A stretch of DNA of 64,000 nt, from the NCBI RefSeq assembly GCF_050587525.1, contig NZ_JBOBFT010000011.1, forward strand, positions 97,501 to 161,500. The letters run 5' to 3'. The notes under the pieces are model-generated. The model saw nothing but the letters and a program-made list of their open reading frames with translations, ran no database searches and had not been told where the DNA came from. Both the position numbers and the translations under genes were made by a program. Positions 16,451 to 24,362 of this stretch are shown piece after piece (position 1 is the first letter of the stretch; every line of letters starts with the position of its first letter). The stretch is from Plantibacter sp050587525. Lineage in GTDB: Bacteria > Actinomycetota > Actinomycetes > Actinomycetales > Microbacteriaceae.

Positions 16451-16473
16451 GTCGCGAGTCTAGCCGCATGGTT

Positions 16474-16489
16474 GCCGGAACGATCCGGT
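16474..16489. promoter_or_regulatory. Imperfect LacI operator near the regulator's own start
   Basis: GCCGGAACGATCCGGT matches the regulon motif GCCGGAACGTTCCGGC with two differences, 24 bp upstream of the lacI ATG (minus strand). Consistent with weak autoregulation. Confidence 0.6.
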
Positions 16490-16504
16490 CCGCCGGCGCT
16501 TCTG

Positions 16505-16569
16505 CTGCCGAGGGGTCGCGAATTGTGGGTGCGCGGCGCGAACACCCGCACGTTGCGACCCCTCGGCAG
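16505..16569. repeat. Hairpin element, copy A (65 bp)
   Basis: Perfect 15-bp outer arms CTGCCGAGGGGTCGC / GCGACCCCTCGGCAG enclose imperfect inner arms (GTGGGTG / CACCCGCAC) and an 11-base loop. Same design and near-identical arms as copy B at 32733; related copies C and D at 32015 and 33751. Intergenic. Confidence 0.8.
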
Positions 16570-16605
16570 ATTTGGTCTTGCCGGATCGGGTGGCGCGTTG
16601 TAGGT

Positions 16606-16625
16606 TTGCCGGAACGTTCCGGCAA
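16606..16625. promoter_or_regulatory. Perfect 20-bp palindrome, LacI operator of the amine oxidase gene
   Basis: TTGCCGGAACGTTCCGGCAA is fully symmetric, 76 bp upstream of the oxidase start. Even length and a central CG fit LacI-family operators. The identical 16-bp core recurs at 18801-18816. Confidence 0.85.
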
Positions 16626-16701
16626 GCACGACCGACGGAGCGATCGGATCCCTCGACCACCCAAGCGACCACCCGTACGACCACCCCGAAACGGAGACCA
16701 C

Positions 16702-18723
16702 GTGAGCTGCCAGTGCGCCGCCCCGACCGACCAGGCGACCATCGCGATCCGCACCGAGGACAGCATCCTCGGTGCCCGTGCCGATCACCCCCTGTCCTCG
16801 CTCTCACGGACCGAGCTCGAGGTCGCCGCCGAGGTCCTGCGTGAAGCCGGGCTCCTCGTGGACTCCGCCCGCATCGCCTACATCGGCCTCGACGAGCCGC
16901 ACAAGCTCGACGTCCTCGCCTGGTCGCCGGGCGACCCGCTTACCCGCCGGGCCCGCGTGCAGCTCATCGATCGCGACGCGCGAATCTCCACGGAACTCCT
17001 CGTCGACGTCGTCGGCCGCGAGATCGTCTCCAGCACCGAGCTCGACGCGGCCCTCATCGGCCAGGTGCCGCTCCTCAAGGAGGACCACGAGCTCATCCGG
17101 GAGCTCATCGCGGCCGACGAGCGGTGGCGGGACGCCCTCGCGCTCCGCGGCATCGACGATCCGTCGACGGTCGCGCTCGCCGCGCTCAGCTCCGGGACCT
17201 ACCCGATCGAGGGCGAGTCCGGCGCCCGCATGGCCCGCATCCTCGGGCACCACCAGCCCACGCCGAACTCCCTGCCGTGGGCGCACCCCGTCGACGGCCT
17301 CGTCGCCTACGTCGACCTCGGCGGCCGTCGGGTGACGCAGGTCATCGACACGGGCGTCGTCCCGATCCCCGAGGAGAGCGGCGACTACCACGTGCCCGGA
17401 ACCTTCGGGCCGGAGCGCACGACGCAACGGCCGATCGTGATCGAGCAGCCGGAAGGGCCGAGCTTCTCGTTCGACGGCGACGTGCTCACCTGGGAGAAAT
17501 GGCAGCTGCGCCTCGGCTACGACATGCGCGAGGGGCTCCTGCTGCACCAGCTCGGCTTCGAGGACGACGGCCGTCTGCGTCCGATCATCCACCGCGCGTC
17601 CATCGCCGAGATGCTCGTGCCCTACGGCGACCCCGGACCCGTGCGGTTCTGGCAGAACTACTTCGACACGGGGGAGTACCTCCTCGGCCGTCTCGTGAAC
17701 TCGCTCGAACTCGGCTGCGACTGCGTGGGAGACATCACGTACCTCGATGTCGCGCTCGGCGACTCCCTCGGCGAGACGCGCATCCTGAAGCACGCGATCT
17801 GCATCCACGAGGAGGACGCCGGAGTCCTCTGGAAGCACACCGAGCAGTTCACCGGCTCGTCCGACGTCCGCAGGCAGCGGAGGCTCGTCATCTCGTTCTT
17901 CGTCACGGTCGGCAACTACGACTACGGCTTCTACTGGTATCTGTACCTCGACGGCACGATCGAGTTCGAGGCGAAGGCGACGGGCATCGTGTTCACCGCC
18001 GCATACGACGAGCGGACGAGCCGATGGTCCTCCGAACTCGCGCCCGGCCTGGCCGCGCCGTACCATCAGCACCTCTTCTGCGCACGCCTGGACATGGCTG
18101 TGGACGGCGTCGTGAACGCCGTCGACGAGGTCGATGTGACGCCCGTGCCGATGGGGCCGGACAACCCGTACGGCAACGCGATCGGCTTCACCGCGACGAG
18201 GCTCGCGACGGAACCCGACGGTCGTCGACGAGCCGACAACCTCGTGGACCGCACGTGGCGGATCTCCAACACGGAGTCGACCAACCGACTCGGGCAGCCC
18301 GTCTCCTACGTGCTGCGACCGGAGGGTCGGCCGACGCTCATGGCGCACCCCGACTCCGTCATCGCCTCCCGAGCCCGCTTCGCCACCGAGCACCTGTGGG
18401 TGACCGCCTACGACCCGGAGGAGCGTTACCCGGCCGGGACGATCGTGAACCAGAGCCCCGGTGAGGGCGGTCTGCCGTCCTACCTGACCGAGGGGACGAG
18501 CATCGACGGCGAGGACATCGTGCTCTGGCACACCTTCGGCCTGACGCATTTCCCGCGCACGGAGGACTGGCCGATCATGCCCGTCGACACGACAGGGTTC
18601 GTTTTGAAGCCGGACAACTTCTTCGACCGCAACCCGACGCTCGACGTGCCGGCGAGTGCGTCCGGTTCCGCCTGCGCGTGCGCCCACGAAGCGCACACGG
18701 CGCACGAACATCACGGCGAGTGA
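16702..18723 (+). CDS. Copper-containing primary-amine oxidase (TPQ enzyme)
   Basis: A 673-residue quinoprotein that oxidises primary amines to aldehydes with release of NH3 and H2O2. All active-site residues are present: topaquinone-precursor Tyr406 in GNYDYG, catalytic base Asp322 in YFDTGEY, and copper ligands His455, His457 (YHQHLF) and His616 (THFPRTEDWP). Each is exactly 24 residues beyond the equivalent residue of the Arthrobacter globiformis enzyme (382, 298, 431, 433, 592), so the two are colinear with no internal gaps. The GTG at 16702 was chosen as the start of the conserved frame. The C-terminal tail is rich in Cys and His (SACACAHEAHTAHEHHGE), possibly a metal-delivery tail. The operator at 16606 puts it under the divergent LacI regulator. 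Confidence 0.95.
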   Translation: MSCQCAAPTDQATIAIRTEDSILGARADHPLSSLSRTELEVAAEVLREAGLLVDSARIAYIGLDEPHKLDVLAWSPGDPLTRRARVQLIDRDARISTELLVDVVGREIVSSTELDAALIGQVPLLKEDHELIRELIAADERWRDALALRGIDDPSTVALAALSSGTYPIEGESGARMARILGHHQPTPNSLPWAHPVDGLVAYVDLGGRRVTQVIDTGVVPIPEESGDYHVPGTFGPERTTQRPIVIEQPEGPSFSFDGDVLTWEKWQLRLGYDMREGLLLHQLGFEDDGRLRPIIHRASIAEMLVPYGDPGPVRFWQNYFDTGEYLLGRLVNSLELGCDCVGDITYLDVALGDSLGETRILKHAICIHEEDAGVLWKHTEQFTGSSDVRRQRRLVISFFVTVGNYDYGFYWYLYLDGTIEFEAKATGIVFTAAYDERTSRWSSELAPGLAAPYHQHLFCARLDMAVDGVVNAVDEVDVTPVPMGPDNPYGNAIGFTATRLATEPDGRRRADNLVDRTWRISNTESTNRLGQPVSYVLRPEGRPTLMAHPDSVIASRARFATEHLWVTAYDPEERYPAGTIVNQSPGEGGLPSYLTEGTSIDGEDIVLWHTFGLTHFPRTEDWPIMPVDTTGFVLKPDNFFDRNPTLDVPASASGSACACAHEAHTAHEHHGE

Positions 18724-18799
18724 ACGCTTTCGTTACGTTCGTGTTTCGCCTCGCTCCGGACCTTGATCGGGTCCGGACCGAGGGGTACTGTTCCACCAA

Positions 18800-18817
18800 T
18801 GCCGGAACGTTCCGGCA
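18800..18817. promoter_or_regulatory. Perfect 18-bp palindrome, LacI operator of the importer operon
   Basis: TGCCGGAACGTTCCGGCA shares the exact 16-bp core of the operator at 16606-16625 and lies 148 bp upstream of the binding-protein gene. This ties the importer to the amine oxidase regulon. Confidence 0.85.
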
Positions 18818-18854
18818 CTCATAATCCGTTCTTCTGCACCTCCACGTTTCGCTA

Positions 18855-18879
18855 CCCAGCACCCCCCCACCCCACCCCC
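18855..18879 (+). other. C-run tract in the importer 5' leader
   Basis: Four C-runs (CCC, C7, CCCC, C5) with one- to four-base spacers lie between the operator and the start codon. The complementary strand could form a G-quadruplex. The leader also has a small inverted repeat (CGAGAGG AG CCTCTCG, 18947-18962) that encloses the ribosome site. Confidence 0.4.
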
Positions 18880-18964
18880 ATCACCACCGGCGCCACCGCA
18901 CCACCCGACCTGACCGATGAAGACAGACCCGGGATCGTTCGCATCCCGAGAGGAGCCTCTCGAC

Positions 18965-20575
18965 ATGCACCACACACGAAACGCCGCACTCGCGGCGGCA
19001 GCCGTCGTCGCCATCGCCCTCACGGGCTGTACCGCCTCATCCACGAGCACGGGGGCGTCCCGCGACGAAGCGGCCCCCGGCTTCCTCGCCGTCGCCGACG
19101 ACTCGTTCGGCACGGGCGGCGAGCTCGTGGTCCAGGTGGACTACGACACCGCCGAAGCAGGCGGCCTCGACCCGCAGGCCGCGACGACGGCCCGCACCTG
19201 GATGATCGAGTCGCTCTCCTACGAGACGCTCGTCACGATGGATGAACACCTCCAGCCGAAGCCCGGCCTCGCCACGAGCTGGGAGACGCCGAGCGACACG
19301 GAGTACGTCTTCCACCTCGACACGAAGGCGACCTTCTCCAACGGACGCGACATGACCGCCGACGACGTGGTCGGCTCACTGCAGCGCCTCATCAGCACGC
19401 CGACCGTGTGGACGGGCCAGCTCGGCACGATCGCCTCCGTCGAGGCGACCGGTGAGGACGAGGTCACCGTGAAACTCGCAGAGCCGCACACGCCCTTCCT
19501 TGCAGCCCTCGCCAACACGCCCGCGGCGATCCTCCCGATGACGGAGATCAACGACGGTTCGGTCGACATCACGACCCAGATGCTCGGCACCGGCCCCCTC
19601 GTCGTCACAGGCCACCGCCAGGACGAGAACTGGACGTTCGAACCGAACACGCACAACCCGAAGGCGGCCGAGCTCGGCTTCTCGAAGCTCCGCATGGACA
19701 TCGTCGGTGACGAGACGACCCGCGTCGCTGCGCTCCGCGAGGGCAGCGCCGACTTCGCCGTTCTCAACTCGGTCGACTCGGCCGACGCGCTCAGCGGCGC
19801 GAAGGACGTCTCGGTGCTCAACCAGCAGAACACCGACTTCCACTACCTCATGATCAACTCGAAGTCCGGGAACGAGGCGCTCGCCGACCAGCAGGTCCGC
19901 TTCGCCATCAACACCGCCGTCGACCGGGACGCGATCAACCAGCTCGTCTTCGGCGGCAGTACGGAACTCACGGGAGTGACCCCCTCGCCGCTGCCGGACT
20001 CGTGCGACCCGACGAAGCTGCCCTCCGCCACAGCGACGACCGCCGAGGCGAAGGCCGTGATCGACGGCATCGGTGGTCTCTCCCTCGACCTCATCACCTA
20101 CACGGACGAGCCCGTCCTCGCGGAGATCGCCCAGGTCATGCAGCAGAACCTCGCCGAGATCGGTGTCACGGTGAAGATCGAACAGCTCGATTACGCGAGC
20201 TACTCCGCCCGCGTCTACGCCGACCCGTCCTCCTTCGACCTCGCGCTCAGCTGGTTCGCCGGGTACGCGGACCCGTCGATGGTCAGCACGTGGTGGAATC
20301 CGGCCGTCGCGGGCTTCTCCTCGGTCTTCATGTCGGGATCCGATGAGCTGAACGGCTTCATCGCCGACGGCTACGCGGCGCCGGCCGGCAAGGATCGCGC
20401 CGCCGTCTTCACCGAGCTCTGCCGGGCCGCCGACGAGCAGAGCGAGATGGTGCCGCTCGTCCTGCGCCCGTCGATCATCGGCTACCGCACCGACACGCTG
20501 AGCCCCACGATCACGAGCGCGGAGGGCTACGGCAACTTCCTGCGCAACGTGTCCGCCTTCCGGGCCGCCGAATAG
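18965..20575 (+). CDS. ABC transporter substrate-binding lipoprotein, family 5
   Basis: A 536-residue extracytoplasmic solute-binding protein of the peptide/nickel/amine family (SBP_bac_5). A signal peptide with the lipobox ALTGC gives a lipid-anchored Cys at about residue 22. Family features follow: YETLVTMDEHLQPKPGLATSWE, TFSNGRDMTADDVVGSLQRL and DRDAINQLVFGG. The ATG at 18965 starts the signal peptide; an ATG at 18917 would put 16 charged residues in front of it. GGAG lies within a short hairpin next to the start. First gene of a five-gene DppABCDF-like importer operon under the GCCGGAAC operator. Location beside an amine oxidase suggests that an amine or an amide-linked conjugate is the ligand. 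Confidence 0.92.
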   Translation: MHHTRNAALAAAAVVAIALTGCTASSTSTGASRDEAAPGFLAVADDSFGTGGELVVQVDYDTAEAGGLDPQAATTARTWMIESLSYETLVTMDEHLQPKPGLATSWETPSDTEYVFHLDTKATFSNGRDMTADDVVGSLQRLISTPTVWTGQLGTIASVEATGEDEVTVKLAEPHTPFLAALANTPAAILPMTEINDGSVDITTQMLGTGPLVVTGHRQDENWTFEPNTHNPKAAELGFSKLRMDIVGDETTRVAALREGSADFAVLNSVDSADALSGAKDVSVLNQQNTDFHYLMINSKSGNEALADQQVRFAINTAVDRDAINQLVFGGSTELTGVTPSPLPDSCDPTKLPSATATTAEAKAVIDGIGGLSLDLITYTDEPVLAEIAQVMQQNLAEIGVTVKIEQLDYASYSARVYADPSSFDLALSWFAGYADPSMVSTWWNPAVAGFSSVFMSGSDELNGFIADGYAAPAGKDRAAVFTELCRAADEQSEMVPLVLRPSIIGYRTDTLSPTITSAEGYGNFLRNVSAFRAAE

Positions 20576-20618
20576 CCGTCGCGTCCGAGCCGAGCCGTCA
20601 GTCGTCGAGAGGAACACC

Positions 20619-21584
20619 ATGAGAGTCGTCCTGTGGTCGGTGAGGAGGATCCTCGTCGCCGCGCTCACCGTGCTGGGGGTGTCGATCCTCATCTTCGGAT
20701 CGGTCCGCCTGCTCCCGGGCGACTACGCGGACCTCGTGCTCGGGCCGCTCGCGTCGCCGGCGCAGCGGGCCGAGGCAGTGGCGAAGTTCGGCCTCGACGA
20801 CAACGTCGTGGTCCAGTACCTCCGCTGGCTGGGTGATGCGGTGCGCGGCGACTTCGGGGTGTCCTTCGTCTCGAACGTCTCCGTGACCGACGAGTTCGCA
20901 GCGCGGATGCCGGTGACCGCGACGATCGCCCTCCTCGCGATCATCGTGACGCTCGTCGTCGGCATTCCGCTCGGCGCGTATTCGGCGCTGCGGTCGAAGG
21001 ACCGCGCTGCGGGTACGGCAGGGCGGATCGTGAGCGCGCTCGGCATCAGCATCCCCGAGTTCGTGCTCGGCGGTGTCGTCGTGTTCGTGGTGTCGAGTGC
21101 CGCCGTCGGCCTCCGGATCGGCGGCTTCGCGAGCCTCGACGCGGATCCGGCGGCGTACTTCGGCTCCCTGCTCCTCCCGACGGTCGTGCTCTCGGTCGCG
21201 TGCGTCGCCGTGACCGCCAGGAACACGCGGGACGCGGTCATGAACGTGCTCGTGGAGCCCCACATCGCCGCGGCCGTCGCACGAGGCGAGTCGCCCTGGC
21301 AGATCGTTCGGTACCACGTGGCTCGGAACGCCGCCGCTCCCGTGCTGACGGTGGTCGCGACGATCGTCGCGACGCTCCTCGGCGGCACCGTCATCGTCGA
21401 ATCGATCTTCAACATCCCCGGCATGGGCTCGTACCTCGTGACGGCGCTCGGTCGCCGCGACTACGCGATCATCCAGGCGAGCGTGCTCCTCGCGGCGGTC
21501 GTCTTCATCGTCACGAGCCTCCTCATCGACCTCCTGTCCAATCTGCTCGATCCGCGCCTCGCCGCGAAGGGAGCGTCCTCGTGA
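20619..21584 (+). CDS. ABC transporter permease, DppB type
   Basis: A 321-residue inner-membrane permease. The N-terminal signature RRILVAALTVLGVSILIFGSVRLLPGD and the long extracytoplasmic loop (LGPLASPAQRAEAVAKFGLDDNVVVQYLRWLGDAVRGDFG) are typical of DppB/OppB. The EAA loop (AAAVARGESPWQIVRYHVARNAAAPVL) and the final IVESIFNIPGMG helix are present. ATG at 20619 follows GAGAGGAACACC. The stop overlaps the next permease start (GTGA). Confidence 0.93.
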   Translation: MRVVLWSVRRILVAALTVLGVSILIFGSVRLLPGDYADLVLGPLASPAQRAEAVAKFGLDDNVVVQYLRWLGDAVRGDFGVSFVSNVSVTDEFAARMPVTATIALLAIIVTLVVGIPLGAYSALRSKDRAAGTAGRIVSALGISIPEFVLGGVVVFVVSSAAVGLRIGGFASLDADPAAYFGSLLLPTVVLSVACVAVTARNTRDAVMNVLVEPHIAAAVARGESPWQIVRYHVARNAAAPVLTVVATIVATLLGGTVIVESIFNIPGMGSYLVTALGRRDYAIIQASVLLAAVVFIVTSLLIDLLSNLLDPRLAAKGASS

Positions 21585-22459
21585 CCACCGCTCGCATCCG
21601 GGTGCTCCGGCCCGCCAAACGCCCGGGCTTCCGCACCGCTCTCCGTGCGGACGCCGTGCTGACGGTCGCCGGGGCCGTGCTCCTCGTCCTCATCGTGCTC
21701 GCCGCGGCGTCCGTCCTCACCGGGTTCGCCGGCTCGACGAGCGCCACCGTCGGGCCCCGTTTCCAACCGCCGTCGGCCGCGTGGCCGCTCGGGACCGACA
21801 ACCTCGGCCGTTCGCTCCTACCGCGGCTCCTGGAGGGCGTCTGGACGACCCTCCTGCTCTCGCTCATCGCCGTCGTCGTGTCCGGCACGATCTCCACGAT
21901 CCTCGGCATGGTGTCCGGCTACTCGAGCGGGGCTGCGAACGAAGCGGTCATGCGCGTCGTCGACGTCCTCTACGCGTTCCCGGCGCTCGTCCTCGCGATC
22001 CTCGTCTCCGCGATCATCGGTCCAGGGCGCGTCGCCGCCATCGTGAGCATCGTCATCATCACGATCCCCCTCATGACCCGGATGGTGCGGATCGCGACGA
22101 AACAGATCGCTTCGCGCGACTTCGTCCTCTCCGCGCGCATCAGCGGGCTCCGCACCCCGCACGTGTTCGTCCGGCACCTGCTGCCGAACATCGCCGGGAC
22201 GATCGCCGTGCAGGCGAGCTACGCGCTCTCCGTCGCGATCCTCGTCGAAGGCGGCCTCAGCTTCCTCGGCTTCGGCGTGCAGGTGCCGGAGGCATCGCTC
22301 GGCCTGCTCATCCAGCAGGGGATGCTCTACATGACGAAGGCCCCGTGGCTGCTGCTCGCCCCCGGCATCGTGCTCGTCGTCGCGATCCTGTCCGTCAACC
22401 TCATCGGGGACAGCCTCCGCGACGCCTTCGAACCCCGCGAGACGAGGAGCCTCTCATGA
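21581..22459 (+). CDS. ABC transporter permease, DppC type
   Basis: A 292-residue inner-membrane permease, partner of the DppB-type protein. WPLGTDNLGRSLLPRLLEGVWTTLLL is the DppC/OppC entry motif; the EAA-loop equivalent (SARISGLRTPHVFVRHLLPNIAG) and the GLSFLGFGVQVPEASLG segment are intact. The GTG start at 21581 overlaps the previous stop as GTGA, and its own TGA overlaps the ATG of the following ATPase gene, so the operon is translationally chained. Confidence 0.92.
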   Translation: MTTARIRVLRPAKRPGFRTALRADAVLTVAGAVLLVLIVLAAASVLTGFAGSTSATVGPRFQPPSAAWPLGTDNLGRSLLPRLLEGVWTTLLLSLIAVVVSGTISTILGMVSGYSSGAANEAVMRVVDVLYAFPALVLAILVSAIIGPGRVAAIVSIVIITIPLMTRMVRIATKQIASRDFVLSARISGLRTPHVFVRHLLPNIAGTIAVQASYALSVAILVEGGLSFLGFGVQVPEASLGLLIQQGMLYMTKAPWLLLAPGIVLVVAILSVNLIGDSLRDAFEPRETRSLS

Positions 22460-23754
22460 CCATCGTTCAGCGCGCCGCTTCCGCGGACACGGGACGGACG
22501 GGAACCACGCCCGCCCTCGAGATCGACGACGTCGCGCTCGACTTCGTGGCCGGCGACCGACGGGTACGCGGCCTCGACGGCGCGACCCTCGTCATCGAGC
22601 CGGGGACGAGCGTCGCCGTCGTGGGCGAGTCCGGTTCGGGTAAGTCGACGCTCGCGTCCCTCATCGGGAGGCTCCAGCCGGACGCCGCAGTGCTCGAACG
22701 CGGAACGGTGCGCGTCGACGGGATCGACGTCGCCTCGCTCGACACCGCCGGGATCCGTGCGATCCGTCGCTCCGTCCTGGGCTTCGTGCCGCAGGACCCC
22801 ATCGGGTCGCTCGACCCCACGATGCGCATCGGCCGTCAGCTCGCGCTCGTCCTGCGCCTCACCGGTCAGGAGGCCGGGCGACGGGCTCAGGCAGCGCTCC
22901 TCGGCCGGATGCAGATCGCAGATCCCGAGCGCGTCCTCCGCCTCTACCCGCACCAGGTGTCCGGTGGGATGGCGCAGCGCATCTCGATCGCCATCGCGAT
23001 GTGCAGGAAGCCGCGCATCCTCATCGCGGACGAGCCCACGGCAGCCCTCGACAGCCAGGTCCGGGAGGGAGTGATCGGCCTCATGTTCGACGAGGCCGAG
23101 GCGAATGGCACGACGATCCTCTGGCTCAGCCACGATCTGCCGGCCGTGTCCCGCTGGTGCGACGAGATCGCCGTGATGTACGCGGGCCGGGTCGTCGAGC
23201 ACGGACCCGCGCGCGACGTGCTCGCACACCCCGTGCACCCGTACTCGTCGGCGCTCGCGAGCACCGACCCCAGTCGGGTGGCGATGGGGGAGCGACTGCT
23301 CACGATCGCGGGCACGCCGCCTGTGCTCCACGAGGCCGCGCACGGCTGCGCCTTCGTGGACCGCTGCCCGGTGGCGCTCGACGAGTGCCGCACCACCCGG
23401 CCGACGCCCGTGCCGATCACGATCGACGGGGCTCCCCGAGAGAGCCTGTGCCTCCGTACCGAGGAACTCGTCGCCGCCGAACGCGCGGGGGGGCGCCGAT
23501 CGTGCACCTCGAAAGGATCCGGTCATGACCCCGCAGACACCCACCATCGAACTCGACGGCGTCCGTGTCGCGTTCTCCACCGGGTGGGGATCCGGGCGAG
23601 GATCCGTCGTCGCGATGGACGACGTGTCCTTCGCGATCGCGCCGGGCGAGACGCTCGGGCTCGTGGGCGAGTCGGGTTCCGGCAAATCCACGACGGGGGC
23701 GGTCGCACTCGGACTGCAGCACGTCGACGCGGGAGCCGTGCGCTTCCACGGTGA
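22456..23754 (+). CDS. ABC transporter ATP-binding protein, DppD type (apparent frameshift near 3' end)
   Basis: ATPase of the importer. Walker A GESGSGKST (about 55-63), Q-loop FVPQDP, signature VSGGMAQR, Walker B ILIADEPTAALD and H-loop LSHD are all present, followed by the oligopeptide-ATPase C-terminal region with its Cys-rich CAFVDRCPVALDEC. After about residue 344 the frame degenerates into Arg/His-rich protein and runs 230 bp out of frame over the next ATPase gene. A run of seven G at 23487-23493 is the likely cause: one extra G would yield GGAPIVHLERIRS and a TGA at 23526-23528 overlapping the next ATG (ATGA), matching every other junction of this operon. So either a sequencing error, a real mutation that adds a junk tail, or slippage. 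The catalytic domain is unaffected. Confidence 0.85.
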   Translation: MTIVQRAASADTGRTGTTPALEIDDVALDFVAGDRRVRGLDGATLVIEPGTSVAVVGESGSGKSTLASLIGRLQPDAAVLERGTVRVDGIDVASLDTAGIRAIRRSVLGFVPQDPIGSLDPTMRIGRQLALVLRLTGQEAGRRAQAALLGRMQIADPERVLRLYPHQVSGGMAQRISIAIAMCRKPRILIADEPTAALDSQVREGVIGLMFDEAEANGTTILWLSHDLPAVSRWCDEIAVMYAGRVVEHGPARDVLAHPVHPYSSALASTDPSRVAMGERLLTIAGTPPVLHEAAHGCAFVDRCPVALDECRTTRPTPVPITIDGAPRESLCLRTEELVAAERAGGRRSCTSKGSGHDPADTHHRTRRRPCRVLHRVGIRARIRRRDGRRVLRDRAGRDARARGRVGFRQIHDGGGRTRTAARRRGSRALPR

Positions 23755-24295
23755 ACCGCTCGGGCGCAGCCTCCGGTCGCGGGCCGGGCGTGTGCAGGCG
23801 GTCCTCCAGCACCCGCAGTGGGCGCTCGATCCGCGGATGCGAGTGCTCGACTCCGTCATCGAACCGCTCCTCGTCACTGAAGGGCGCCGGAACGCAGGCA
23901 ACGAACAGCGGGCCCTCGCGATGCTCGCCGACGTGGGCCTCCCGGAGTCCTACGCCTCGCGCCGTCCGCACGAGCTGTCCGGCGGCCAACGCCAGCGGGT
24001 GAGCGTCGCACGCGCGCTCGTGACGCATCCCTCGTTCATCCTCTTCGACGAGGCCGTGAGCGCCCTCGACGTCTCCGTGCAGGCGCAGATCCTCAACCTC
24101 ATCAGGGACCTGCAGAGCGAATACGGCTTCGCAGCGCTCTTCATCTCGCACGATCTCGCGGCCGTCCGCTACGTCTCGCATCGCGTCGCCGTCATGCAGA
24201 CGGGTCGCATCGTCGAACTCGCCCCGACCGCCGCGTTCTACCAGCAGCCCTCGCATCCGTACTCGCAGCAGCTGTTCCGCGAACTCACGGGCTGA
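23525..24295 (+). CDS. ABC transporter ATP-binding protein, DppF type
   Basis: A 256-residue ATPase, second nucleotide-binding subunit of the importer. Walker A GESGSGKSTTG, a Q-loop at VLQHPQ, signature ELSGGQRQR, Walker B ILFDEAVSALD and H-loop ISHD are intact. It is shorter at the C-terminus than DppF proteins that carry the oligopeptide extension. The ATG at 23525 would overlap the corrected stop of the DppD-type gene as ATGA. Last transporter gene; 67 bp separate it from the peptidase gene. Confidence 0.93.
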   Translation: MTPQTPTIELDGVRVAFSTGWGSGRGSVVAMDDVSFAIAPGETLGLVGESGSGKSTTGAVALGLQHVDAGAVRFHGEPLGRSLRSRAGRVQAVLQHPQWALDPRMRVLDSVIEPLLVTEGRRNAGNEQRALAMLADVGLPESYASRRPHELSGGQRQRVSVARALVTHPSFILFDEAVSALDVSVQAQILNLIRDLQSEYGFAALFISHDLAAVRYVSHRVAVMQTGRIVELAPTAAFYQQPSHPYSQQLFRELTG

Positions 24296-24362
24296 GCTCT
24301 CTCCGCCTCGTTCGATCCATGCATCCGCACCACAGAACACCGACCTCCTCAGGAGCAACACC

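Noticed and set aside
23001..23528. A separate 175-residue gene inside the DppD-type ATPase
   Set aside because: Only its last 13 or so codons make sense, as the corrected end of the ATPase after the G7 run; the rest is a shadow frame.
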